From: Flavobacterium humidisoli
Lineage (GTDB): Bacteria; Bacteroidota; Bacteroidia; Flavobacteriales; Flavobacteriaceae
Direction of reading: 5' to 3'
NCBI RefSeq assembly: GCF_023272795.1
Contig: NZ_CP096829.1
Coordinates: 1,116,001 to 1,180,000 of the forward strand
Length of the DNA: 64,000 nt
The notes under the pieces were generated by a model, which saw only the letters and a list, made by a program, of their open reading frames with translations, did no database searches and had not been told where the DNA came from. The translations under genes were made by a program, and so were the position numbers. Position 1 is the stretch's first letter; every line of letters begins with the position of its first letter. Below are positions 7,761-15,484 of the stretch, piece after piece.

Positions 7761-10040
7761 TTAATTGATACTTGCTTTGAACATTTTTAGTTCGTCCCAA
7801 GTAAATTCATCTCCATATTTTTCTTTCAAAGGACTCAAAGATTCTTCTTGATAAAACTGAAATGCTTCTCTCAAAGCCAAAATCTTATCGTACGGAAGAA
7901 CATCGGTAATTTCTATTTTCTTCGCTTGAATGAGTCTTATCAAATGGCCTTCGATCGTTTGAACATTCAATTTACGCATTCTTGCAATATCTTCCACCGA
8001 ATTTTTCTCCATCCACAAATCGTATGTTTCTTCGACTGTCGTTTTTTTAGCCGTTTTAAGCTCGTTTTTCTCCGTCTTAGTTGATTTGTATCGGACAACG
8101 GGTTCTTCTGTTCTAAAAATGTCTGTATTTGTCGTTTTAAGCTCTTCTCGAATCCTTTCTGCTTTGTTGGATTTATAGTTTTTAATATTTGGCGACGTTA
8201 ACTTTTCTTTACTGATTTCTTCGCCGGCCACTACCACTTCAATCAATAACTTGGCTTTCATCAATCTCAAAACTGCTTTAGTTTGCAGATCTTCCAAAAA
8301 GTTAAGTTCTTCATAGAATTCTTTTACTTTTTTAAATTTTTGAATTTCAGCCATTTTGTAAATCAGATCATCAACCAATTTATCCATTGGCTTGAAAAAA
8401 TAATCGTAGGCCGCGTCTACCCTTTCTTTCACAAAAAACAAATCGACAGTTTCTTTGATGAAAATTTTATGGAGCTGTGCAATGAATTTCTGCGAAGGAT
8501 CTAAAAGCTGTTCTATGATTTCCATTCGTTTATGCGCCCAAACTGCATGTTTCGTTTTTTCTGAACCTGCGGCATTTTCGTTATAGCTAAAACGATGATT
8601 TCGCCATTCTTGCGCCAATTCTCCCCAATTGAAACTGTTTATCAAATAGTTGTAAATAAAATTTTTGGTTTCGAAGTGAAGCGCTTTTTTCAAAGTTTCT
8701 TCAGTTGCCCTGTTCAAAGCGTAATCCATCACATCTTGGTCATTCGAAATGCCATTCATCTGCATCGGAGAAAGCAAAATAAGCCCGTCTAACGAACGCA
8801 AACGCGAAAGTGCTACATAGGCCTGCCCAGGAAGAAAAACTTGCGATACATCGAGCGCTGCTTTGTCAAAAGTTAAACCTTGACTTTTGTGCACCGTAAT
8901 CGCCCACGCCAACTTGATTGGATAATGTGCAAAAGTTCCCAAAACCTCTTCTTCGATATCTTTGGTTTGTTCGTTGACTTTGTATCGGATATTTTTCCAT
9001 TCGTACTTTTCGACTTCAAGAGTCATGTTCTCTTCTGGAAAGTGAACAAAGATTTCTTCATCAGAAAGCGATTTGATTACGCCCATTTTTCCATTGAAAT
9101 ATCTCTTTTCAAAAGATAAGTCATTTTTGACAAACATGATTTGTGCGCCTACTTTCAATTTCAATTCTTCTTCTACAGGAAATATCTTTTCTGGGAAGTC
9201 TCCTACCACAAATGGCGTATATATGTATTCTTTACCATCTAAATCATTGATAGACTGTGAGTTGATAGAATCTGCTTTGGCATTATGCGTTGTGAGCGTA
9301 ATATAACCTTTGTTCTCTTTGAAATCAAAATCTGGCTTAACATACTGATTTAGAATAGCTATATCCTCTGGAGTGATCTGGTTATTTCTCAAATTGTTCA
9401 AAACCGAGATAAAAGCATCATCGGTCTGGCGATAAATTTTTGACAATTCGATATAAATTGGCGGATATGTCTGGAGAACATGAGAATGAAAAAAGAATTT
9501 CCCTCGGTAATAGTTTTTCAGTGTTCGCCATTCTTCATCGCGAATAACTGGCGGCAATTGTAGCAAGTCTCCAATAAACAAAACTTGAACTCCACCAAAC
9601 GGGTGAGTGTTTCTTCGAACGGTCTGCATCATGAAATCGACCGCGTCCAACAAATCGGCACGCATCATACTCACTTCATCAATCACAAGCAATTCCATGT
9701 TTTTGATTACATTTCGCTTAACGTTATTCATTTTGAAATGGCGACGAAGTGATTCTTTGTTTTCAAATTTTACTGTTTCTGTAAATTGGGCACTCGCATC
9801 ATACGATGGAATAAACGCAGAAAACGGAAGTTGAAACATGGAGTGAATGGTTACGCCACCAGCGTTTAGAGCGGCGATTCCAGTTGGCGCAACGACAACA
9901 GTATTTTTATGCGTTGTTGCTATAATTTCGCGTAAAAGCGTAGTTTTTCCCGTACCTGCTTTTCCCGTAAGGAAAATAGATCTCTGGGTCTGATTGATGA
10001 ATTGCAAAGTATAAGCTGCCGCTTCTGAAACGTTCTGCAT
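7761..10040 (-). CDS. Pif1/RecD-like superfamily 1 helicase with HTH tail
   Basis: 759 aa. Walker A is GKAGTGKTT (26-34), Walker B is VIDEVSMM, and a C-terminal helicase box HKSQGLTFDKAALDV is followed by VALSRLRSLDGL, as in Pif1/RecD2-type 5'-3' helicases. The C-terminal third carries an HRDC-like linker and a helix-turn-helix segment (EDIARMRKLNVQTIEGHLIRL), a combination found in Bacteroidota 'helix-turn-helix domain-containing' helicases. Expected to unwind DNA or RNA-DNA hybrids during replication or repair. Alone in its unit, separated from the upstream OmpH-like gene by a terminator. Confidence 0.9.
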   Translation of the reverse strand: MQNVSEAAAYTLQFINQTQRSIFLTGKAGTGKTTLLREIIATTHKNTVVVAPTGIAALNAGGVTIHSMFQLPFSAFIPSYDASAQFTETVKFENKESLRRHFKMNNVKRNVIKNMELLVIDEVSMMRADLLDAVDFMMQTVRRNTHPFGGVQVLFIGDLLQLPPVIRDEEWRTLKNYYRGKFFFHSHVLQTYPPIYIELSKIYRQTDDAFISVLNNLRNNQITPEDIAILNQYVKPDFDFKENKGYITLTTHNAKADSINSQSINDLDGKEYIYTPFVVGDFPEKIFPVEEELKLKVGAQIMFVKNDLSFEKRYFNGKMGVIKSLSDEEIFVHFPEENMTLEVEKYEWKNIRYKVNEQTKDIEEEVLGTFAHYPIKLAWAITVHKSQGLTFDKAALDVSQVFLPGQAYVALSRLRSLDGLILLSPMQMNGISNDQDVMDYALNRATEETLKKALHFETKNFIYNYLINSFNWGELAQEWRNHRFSYNENAAGSEKTKHAVWAHKRMEIIEQLLDPSQKFIAQLHKIFIKETVDLFFVKERVDAAYDYFFKPMDKLVDDLIYKMAEIQKFKKVKEFYEELNFLEDLQTKAVLRLMKAKLLIEVVVAGEEISKEKLTSPNIKNYKSNKAERIREELKTTNTDIFRTEEPVVRYKSTKTEKNELKTAKKTTVEETYDLWMEKNSVEDIARMRKLNVQTIEGHLIRLIQAKKIEITDVLPYDKILALREAFQFYQEESLSPLKEKYGDEFTWDELKMFKASIN

Positions 10041-10088
10041 TGGGCTTGTATTAAAAAATAAAATTACCGCATTTTTATAAAAAGAAAA

Positions 10089-10114
10089 AACCTAAATCGC
10101 AGTGGATTTAGGTT
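10089..10114 (-). terminator. Terminator of the OmpH-like gene
   Basis: CCTAAATC (10091-10098) pairs with GATTTAGG (10105-10112); on the minus strand the stem is followed by a run of T. It separates the OmpH-like gene from the helicase. Confidence 0.75.
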
Positions 10115-10141
10115 TTCAGTAATTTAGTTAGTTTGGTAGTT

Positions 10142-10726
10142 TTATTTTTTAGCTTCGCCTTCTTTTGCTTCAGCTGCTGGTTTTGCATCTGTTTTTGGCT
10201 CTGCTTTGTATTTATCATTTAAAGCTTTGATAATTTCTTTTGTAATATCGTATTTCTCTTCAGCATACAAAATTGTAGCAGCATCTCCAGTTCCGTAGAT
10301 GTAAGAGTAACCGTTTTTCTTTCCGTAGTCTTTAATGAATTTTTTAACTCCACTAACAAGAGAATCCATTTCAACACCACTTTCTTGTTGTAATTGTTGT
10401 GCTAATGCTTGTTGTGCATAACCTAATTGCTGCTCTCTCTTTTGCAATTCAGCTCCTCTTTGCTGTGCCCAAGCTTGACCATTTGCTTGTGCCTGACTTT
10501 GAAAATTAGCAGCGTCTTGTTTAAAACGTGAAATCTCAGCTTGTAATTGTCTACCTTTTTCTTCCGCTTGAGCTTTGTACTTTGCCTCTAAATCTTTTGC
10601 CTCAGTGTATTCTTTCATCAAAACCGAAGTATCCACGTAAGCTGTTTTTACTTCCTTTACCTCTGCTGTTTTGTTACAAGAAACTGCGAAAACTGAAAGT
10701 GCGATAATAACTAATGCTTTTTTCAT
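10142..10726 (-). CDS. OmpH/Skp-like periplasmic chaperone, lipoprotein
   Basis: 194 aa from the ATG at 10726; an earlier in-frame ATG (10762) would put 12 extra residues before a clean lipoprotein signal, so it is less likely. The signal MKKALVIIALSVFAVSC has a lipobox-type cysteine at 17. Residues ~45-115 are a long Gln/Ala/Lys-rich coiled coil, as in the tentacles of Skp, and the C-terminal ~50 residues are charged. Skp-type chaperones carry outer-membrane proteins across the periplasm. Being a lipoprotein is unusual for E. coli Skp but seen in Bacteroidota relatives. Confidence 0.8.
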   Translation of the reverse strand: MKKALVIIALSVFAVSCNKTAEVKEVKTAYVDTSVLMKEYTEAKDLEAKYKAQAEEKGRQLQAEISRFKQDAANFQSQAQANGQAWAQQRGAELQKREQQLGYAQQALAQQLQQESGVEMDSLVSGVKKFIKDYGKKNGYSYIYGTGDAATILYAEEKYDITKEIIKALNDKYKAEPKTDAKPAAEAKEGEAKK

Positions 10727-10961
10727 TTTTTTAAATTCTATTTTTTTAAGTATTGAAGACAAAAATATAAAAAAATCAATAGCATCAACATAAAGTTTAA
10801 AAAATGCGTAAAATTTATGATATTGTTTTTATTTATCGAAAAAAATATCATCATAAACCAACGCTATCGCAGTATTTTAGATGCTTTTTTGCTTTTTTTA
10901 TATCAATCAGAAAAAGCCACTCTGTCCTTTTAAGGCAAAATGGCTTTCTATAATTTGTGTA

Positions 10962-11810
10962 TTATTTATTCTTTAAAACATAAATATGCGATGAATATTC
11001 TTTTGAGTTCTTCGCTTTCCAATTTGATTTCAAACCAATAAAAAAAGCTTTAATATAATTCATTTTTCCTGTTTTGTATTTTTCAGACAAAAGGCTTACG
11101 TAAAATGAATCGAACTTCATTGGAAGAACTTTTTCCAATTTCATTTCTACTCTTTCAAAAAGTAACTGAATTGATTTTTTTGAAAAATGCCAAAAGTGAA
11201 TTGGCACATCATAAGCGGCCCAAAAAGTTTGATAATGGTTTGCATCAAACGATTTGTAGTTCGGAACCGCAATAATTAATGTTCCAGTTGGTTTCAATAA
11301 ACGCTTCAATTCTCGGATCTGAAGTTCTAAATCTGGAACGTGTTCTAAAACGTGCCACATCGTAATTACATCCAGAGAATGATTTTCTAAAGTGCTAATT
11401 TCTTCTACAAATGAAATTCCTTTTTCTTTTGCAATGTTTCTAGCACGATCGCTCGGTTCTACTCCGATAGTTTCCCAGCCATCATTTTTTGCTGTCAACA
11501 GGAAATCTCCAGTTCCAGCTCCAATATCTAAAAGTTTGCCTTTTTGCGGTTGCTGGCTATTGATTAAATTCAATTTATTCTTAAGCGCAATATTTTTTAC
11601 AAAGTGATATGCTTTTTCAAATAAAGAACGTTTGTTGTCGGTATGCGAAATATAATCTTCACTTTCGTAATACTTGCCTAAATTTTGAAGTTCTGGCTGT
11701 GGCGAAGTAATTAGCATATCTAATTCCTCATCGTAATACAAATCAAAAATTTCTTTTGAAACAGAATGGTCTTTTACCGTAAGAAAATGTTTTTTGTTTA
11801 AAACGTTCAT
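10962..11810 (-). CDS. Class I SAM-dependent methyltransferase
   Basis: 282 aa. Motif I is LLDIGAGTGDFL (~107-118), the acidic end of strand 2 is IGVEPS, and motif post-I is VITMWHVLEHVPD, the layout of the Methyltransf_23/11 group. The first ~90 residues form a family-specific N-domain (YYDEELDMLITSPQP) without the zinc-binding cysteines seen in some relatives. Substrate unknown; the LEHVPD variant occurs in many lipid, sugar and small-molecule methyltransferases. It lies downstream of mnmG on the same strand but 318 bases away. Confidence 0.85.
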   Translation of the reverse strand: MNVLNKKHFLTVKDHSVSKEIFDLYYDEELDMLITSPQPELQNLGKYYESEDYISHTDNKRSLFEKAYHFVKNIALKNKLNLINSQQPQKGKLLDIGAGTGDFLLTAKNDGWETIGVEPSDRARNIAKEKGISFVEEISTLENHSLDVITMWHVLEHVPDLELQIRELKRLLKPTGTLIIAVPNYKSFDANHYQTFWAAYDVPIHFWHFSKKSIQLLFERVEMKLEKVLPMKFDSFYVSLLSEKYKTGKMNYIKAFFIGLKSNWKAKNSKEYSSHIYVLKNK

Positions 11811-12045
11811 TTTTTAATTTTATAGATATTTGGGTTTAATTTATAGCAAATCCTAAAAACGAAATTGTATCGCTTTTAGGATTTTTAGTTTTTATTTTAT
11901 TCTTTTAAATTCTTTTCGTTCTCACGAAATTTAATATTCAACATAATTGCAAATCTTATTTTGCACAAATTTTAGAAAATATTGTAATCGAAAATATGTC
12001 TTTTAAGATTGTGAAACGATAAATTAGATTGTTTATTTTGTAAAA

Positions 12046-12061
12046 GGTTTCACGTGGAACA
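12046..12061. promoter_or_regulatory. parS-like site (outlying)
   Basis: GGTTTCACGTGGAACA: differs from canonical TGTTTCACGTGAAACA at two positions. It lies 2 kb from the main cluster, on the other side of mnmG. Confidence 0.6.
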
Positions 12062-12068
12062 TTCCATA

Positions 12069-12095
12069 TTTTAGATTTATAATATAAATCTAAAA
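12069..12095 (-). terminator. Hairpin downstream of mnmG
   Basis: TTTTAGATTTAT and ATAAATCTAAAA are perfect inverted arms around AAT, 34 bases past the mnmG stop. AT-only stem, so termination strength is uncertain. Confidence 0.45.
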
Positions 12096-12128
12096 TCTAA
12101 AATCAACAATCTGAAATCTAAAAGTAGA

Positions 12129-14000
12129 CTACCTTCCCATATAAATCAAAAGCACAGAAATATCACTTGGTGATACTCCGCTAATTCTTGAAGCTTGAGA
12201 AATAGTTACAGGACGAATCTTGCTTAATTTCTGTTTTGCTTCAATAGACATTGATTTAATTTTATTATAATCGAAATTGTCTGGAATTTTTACTTCTTCC
12301 AAACGATTTAACTTATCTGCATTATTTCTTTCTTTTTCGATATATCCAGAATATTTAACCTGAATTACCGCTTGCTCGACAATTTCTTCGTCCAAATCAT
12401 TTTCTTCAATATACGCTGAAACCTTATCAAATTTCAACATATCTTCTAATTCAATTTGTGGACGAGAGAAAATCTTGAACATTTTATCTCCTTGCGAAAT
12501 TGGAGCAGATTCTTTCGCTTCCAAAATCGGATTTGTTTCGGCAATCGTAACACTTGTTTCTTTGAAAAATTGAACCATCTTTTCAGATTCGTTTAATTTC
12601 TTTTCCATTCTTCGTAAACGATCTTCAGAAGCTAAACCAATTTCGTATGACATTGGAGTCAATCTGAAATCGGCATTATCTTGACGTAACAATGTTCTAT
12701 ATTCTGCTCTCGATGTAAACATACGATATGGTTCTTCTGTTCCTTTCGTAATCAAGTCATCAATTAGAACTCCGATGTATGCTTCATCACGTTTTAAAAT
12801 CAAAGGATCTTTTTCGTGCACTTTTAAATGCGCATTGATTCCCGCCATTAAACCTTGAGAAGCTGCTTCTTCATATCCAGTTGTTCCGTTAATTTGTCCT
12901 GCAAAATATAATCCTTCAACCAACTTCGTTTCTAAAGTATGCTTTAATTGTGTCGGCGGAAAGAAATCATATTCTATAGCATAACCAGGTCTAAAGAATT
13001 TCACATTCTCAAAACCTGCAACAGAACGAAGCGCTTTAAATTGGATATCCTCAGGAAGCGAAGTTGAAAATCCGTTTACATAAACTTCGCACGTATTCCA
13101 TCCTTCTGGCTCCACAAATAATTGATGGCGCTCTTTATCTGCAAAACGATTTATTTTATCTTCTATCGAAGGACAATATCTCGGACCTAAACTTTTGATT
13201 CTTCCGTTGAACATTGGCGAGCGATCAAAACCTTCTCTCAAAATATCGTGAACATTCAACGAAGTGTATGTCATGTAACAAGAACGCTGATGCGTTAATG
13301 GAACGGTCACATCTGAATAAGAAAACTTCGCTGGCTTCGCATCTCCTTTTTCTTCATTCATTTTAGAATAATCTAAAGAACGCCCATCTACTCGAGGTGG
13401 CGTTCCAGTTTTCATTCTTCCAGCTTCAAAACCTGCTTTGATTAAGTCTTCGGTAATTCCGGTTGCGGCACTTTCTCCTGCTCTTCCTCCTCCGAATTGT
13501 TTTTCTCCAATATGAATTAAACCGTTCAAAAAAGTACCATTTGTCAAAACCACAGATTTGGAACGAATCTCCACACCAAGGGAAGTTCTAATTCCTTTTA
13601 TCTTTCCGTCTTCAATAATCAACCCTTTTACCATCTCTTGATAAAAATCAAGATTTGGAGTAGCCTCCAACATCATTCTCCATTCTTCTGCAAAACGCAT
13701 TCTATCACTTTGAACTCTTGGCGACCACATTGCAGGTCCTTTTGATTTGTTCAGCATCTTGAACTGAATTGCAGTCTTATCAGAAACAATTCCTGAATAT
13801 CCTCCAAGCGCATCAATTTCTCGAACGATCTGTCCTTTTGCAATTCCACCCATCGCAGGATTACAAGACATCTGTGCTATGTTCTGCAAACTCATTGTAA
13901 CCAATAAAGTTTTCGATCCCAAATTTGCAGCCGCAGCCGCAGCTTCAGAACCAGCATGGCCTGCACCCACCACAATAACATCGTATTCTTCTAAAAACAT
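12129..14000 (-). CDS. mnmG: tRNA uridine-5-carboxymethylaminomethyl synthesis enzyme MnmG (GidA)
   Basis: 623 aa, the usual length. The FAD-binding GAGHAGSEAA (12-21) opens the protein, CNPAMGGIAKG (~46-56) follows, and C-terminal MnmE-interacting helices end ISVLLIYMGR, typical for the family. With MnmE it installs the cmnm5 group on wobble U34 of several tRNAs. In many bacteria gidA lies close to oriC and par genes; here it is flanked by parS-like sites on both sides. Upstream, a hairpin (14019-14040) separates it from the parS/minisatellite block and ybeY. Confidence 0.97.
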   Translation of the reverse strand: MFLEEYDVIVVGAGHAGSEAAAAAANLGSKTLLVTMSLQNIAQMSCNPAMGGIAKGQIVREIDALGGYSGIVSDKTAIQFKMLNKSKGPAMWSPRVQSDRMRFAEEWRMMLEATPNLDFYQEMVKGLIIEDGKIKGIRTSLGVEIRSKSVVLTNGTFLNGLIHIGEKQFGGGRAGESAATGITEDLIKAGFEAGRMKTGTPPRVDGRSLDYSKMNEEKGDAKPAKFSYSDVTVPLTHQRSCYMTYTSLNVHDILREGFDRSPMFNGRIKSLGPRYCPSIEDKINRFADKERHQLFVEPEGWNTCEVYVNGFSTSLPEDIQFKALRSVAGFENVKFFRPGYAIEYDFFPPTQLKHTLETKLVEGLYFAGQINGTTGYEEAASQGLMAGINAHLKVHEKDPLILKRDEAYIGVLIDDLITKGTEEPYRMFTSRAEYRTLLRQDNADFRLTPMSYEIGLASEDRLRRMEKKLNESEKMVQFFKETSVTIAETNPILEAKESAPISQGDKMFKIFSRPQIELEDMLKFDKVSAYIEENDLDEEIVEQAVIQVKYSGYIEKERNNADKLNRLEEVKIPDNFDYNKIKSMSIEAKQKLSKIRPVTISQASRISGVSPSDISVLLIYMGR

Positions 14001-14018
14001 TTTGTTTTATTATTCTCC

Positions 14019-14040
14019 AAAAACCGCTAACGCGGTTTTT
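14019..14040. terminator. Hairpin upstream of mnmG
   Basis: AAAAACCGC (14019-14027) pairs perfectly with GCGGTTTTT (14032-14040). It can act on either strand and would stop transcription leaving ybeY before mnmG. Confidence 0.7.
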
Positions 14041-14063
14041 AGAATTACATTTATATTTTTCCT

Positions 14064-14079
14064 TGTTCCACGTGGAACT
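14064..14079. promoter_or_regulatory. parS-like site 1
   Basis: TGTTCCACGTGGAACT, a near-perfect palindrome around CACGTG; two or three differences from the canonical ParB site. Confidence 0.7.
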
Positions 14080-14163
14080 TTCTATTTTGTTTCAAGTTTC
14101 AAGTTTCAAGTTCAAACTGAAACGTATAAAGTGGAATCTTCAAATTCTTGAAATCAATAAAAA

Positions 14164-14179
14164 TGTTTCACGTGAAACA
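14164..14179. promoter_or_regulatory. parS site 2, canonical
   Basis: TGTTTCACGTGAAACA, identical to the canonical chromosomal parS. Confidence 0.85.
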
Positions 14180-14194
14180 TTTTTTCCATTTCAT

Positions 14195-14747
14195 TCAAAT
14201 CAGAACTTTCAAATCAGAACTTTCAAATCAGAACTTTCAAATCAGAACTTTCAAATCAGAACTTTCAAATCAGAACTTTCAAATCAGAACTTTCAAATCA
14301 GAACTTTCAAATCAGAACTTTCAAATCAGAACTTTCAAATCAGAACTTTCAAATCAGAACTTTCAAATCAGAACTTTCAAATCAGAACTTTCAAATCAGA
14401 ACTTTCAAATCAGAACTTTCAAATCAGAACTTCCAAATCAGAACTTCCAAATCAGAACTTTCAAATCAGAACTTCCAAATCAGAACTTTCAAATCAGAAC
14501 TTTCAAATCAGAACTTTCAAATCAGAACTTTCAAATCAGAACTTTCAAATCAGAACTTTCAAATCAGAACTCTCAAATCAGAACTCTCAAATCAGAACTC
14601 TCAAATCAGAACTCTCAAATCAGAACTCTCAAATCAGAACTCTCAAATCAGAACTCTCAAATCAGAACTCTCAAATCAGAACTCTCAAATCAGAACTCTC
14701 AAATCAGAACTCTCAAACTAGAGTTCTCGAATTAGAATCTTCCAAAT
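14195..14747. repeat. 14-bp minisatellite, about 39 units
   Basis: Tandem units of TCAAATCAGAACTT or close variants run without interruption for ~518 bases (37 clean units), then two decayed units to 14747. Variants are not random: units ending ACTTT fill the first part, ACTTC variants cluster near 14430-14475, and ACTCT units fill 14570-14712, as expected from slippage or unequal exchange. Because 14 is not a multiple of 3, all frames stay open and create two long false ORFs. It lies between two canonical parS sites. Confidence 0.97.
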
Positions 14748-14750
14748 AAA

Positions 14751-14766
14751 TGTTTCACGTGAAACA
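14751..14766. promoter_or_regulatory. parS site 3, canonical
   Basis: TGTTTCACGTGAAACA, immediately after the minisatellite. Confidence 0.85.
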
Positions 14767-14838
14767 TCTACAAAACTTCCGCTCTAAACTTCTATTCTAA
14801 ACCTTCATCCTAAACTTCAAAAGAACTACCTAAAATCA

Positions 14839-14854
14839 TGTTCCACGTGAAACA
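14839..14854. promoter_or_regulatory. parS site 4
   Basis: TGTTCCACGTGAAACA, the T/C variant known from Bacillus. Confidence 0.85.
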
Positions 14855-14891
14855 TCCTATTCTTTTTTCTTTTAGATTCAAACTTAAAAAT

Positions 14892-14907
14892 CGTTCCACG
14901 TCGAACG
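14892..14907. promoter_or_regulatory. parS-like site 5, degenerate
   Basis: CGTTCCACGTCGAACG: outer arms intact but the central CACGTG has one substitution, so ParB binding may be weakened. Confidence 0.5.
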
Positions 14908-14939
14908 ATTTAATCTTTATTAAAATTCTTTACTTCAAA

Positions 14940-14955
14940 CGTTCCACGTGGAACG
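14940..14955. promoter_or_regulatory. parS-like site 6
   Basis: CGTTCCACGTGGAACG, a perfect 16-base palindrome. Confidence 0.7.
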
Positions 14956-14985
14956 TTATAAAAACTACTTCATCTTCTTTAAATA

Positions 14986-15001
14986 TGTTTCACGTGGAAC
15001 G
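14986..15001. promoter_or_regulatory. parS-like site 7
   Basis: TGTTTCACGTGGAACG, two differences from canonical. Confidence 0.7.
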
Positions 15002-15024
15002 TCTTAAAATTTAAAAAACTAAAA

Positions 15025-15040
15025 CGTTTCACGTGGAACA
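15025..15040. promoter_or_regulatory. parS-like site 8
   Basis: CGTTTCACGTGGAACA, two differences from canonical. Confidence 0.7.
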
Positions 15041-15064
15041 TTAAAAACAAAAAAGAGATTTAAT

Positions 15065-15484
15065 CTACTGTTCCACGTGAAACATCTTCATCTTCTCTTC
15101 TTCCTTTACTCTCATTAATTGAGCATCTTCATCTGATTTATCTTTATATCCACAGTAATGAAGTATACCATGAGATAGCACTCTTTTAAGTTCATCAGCA
15201 AATGAAACATTAAAGTCTTTAGCATTATCTGCAACACGTTCTACAGATACAAAAATATCGCCATTCAACTCGTTACCAACAGTATAATCAAAACTAATAA
15301 TATCTGTAAGTGTATCGTGATCGAGATATTCAACATTGATCTTATGTAGATATTCATCGTCACAAAATATATAGTTGATCTCGCCTTCATTCTTATTCTC
15401 AGAAACAATTACAGCACTTAGCCAATCACTAAAAGCCTGCTCGTCTCCCAAAGTAAAATCTGTTTCGTAATTAAAATTTATCAT
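15065..15484 (-). CDS. ybeY: Endoribonuclease YbeY
   Basis: 139 aa. The metal-site motif is HGILHYCGYKD: His105 and His109 are present, but the third ligand, a His at +10 in the E. coli type, is Asp115 here; I recall the same GYKD form in other Bacteroidota, so it is probably lineage-typical. YbeY matures 16S rRNA 3' ends and takes part in ribosome quality control. Its start overlaps the end of the DUF4175 gene by four bases (ATGA-type coupling), so the two are co-transcribed. Its final six codons are built from a parS site, an apparent C-terminal add-on. Confidence 0.93.
   Translation of the reverse strand: MINFNYETDFTLGDEQAFSDWLSAVIVSENKNEGEINYIFCDDEYLHKINVEYLDHDTLTDIISFDYTVGNELNGDIFVSVERVADNAKDFNVSFADELKRVLSHGILHYCGYKDKSDEDAQLMRVKEEEKMKMFHVEQ
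15069..15084. promoter_or_regulatory. parS site 9, inside the ybeY coding end
   Basis: TGTTCCACGTGAAACA. It encodes the last residues MFHVEQ of YbeY on the minus strand. Confidence 0.85.

Larger units (their letters stand above)
11811..12128. other. Gap between methyltransferase and mnmG
   Basis: 318 bases without a gene. It holds a hairpin AAATCCTAAAA (11848-11858) / TTTTAGGATTT (11874-11884), one parS-like site (12046-12061), a 27-base perfect hairpin (12069-12095) and short direct repeats AAATCTAAAATC next to mnmG. Confidence 0.7.
14064..15084. other. Cluster of parS-type centromere sites
   Basis: Nine 16-base palindromes built on GTTyCACGTGrAAC lie within 1021 bases, at 14064, 14164, 14751, 14839, 14892, 14940, 14986, 15025 and 15069. 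Two are identical to the canonical parS TGTTTCACGTGAAACA and two to the TGTTCCACGTGAAACA variant known as a ParB target in Bacillus. ParB loads at parS and with ParA and SMC organises and segregates the origin region. No parA or parB is in the window, so binding is inferred. A 14-bp minisatellite sits between sites 2 and 3. Confidence 0.85.

Noticed and set aside
14195..14747. CRISPR array
   Set aside because: Units are 14 bp and directly adjacent with no spacers; no cas genes in the window.
14063..14749. Long ORFs of 228 and 195 aa with 14-residue peptide repeats (FQIRTFKSELSNQN)
   Set aside because: They arise because a 14-bp tandem repeat without stop words keeps every frame open; two frames overlap and neither has a credible start or family.
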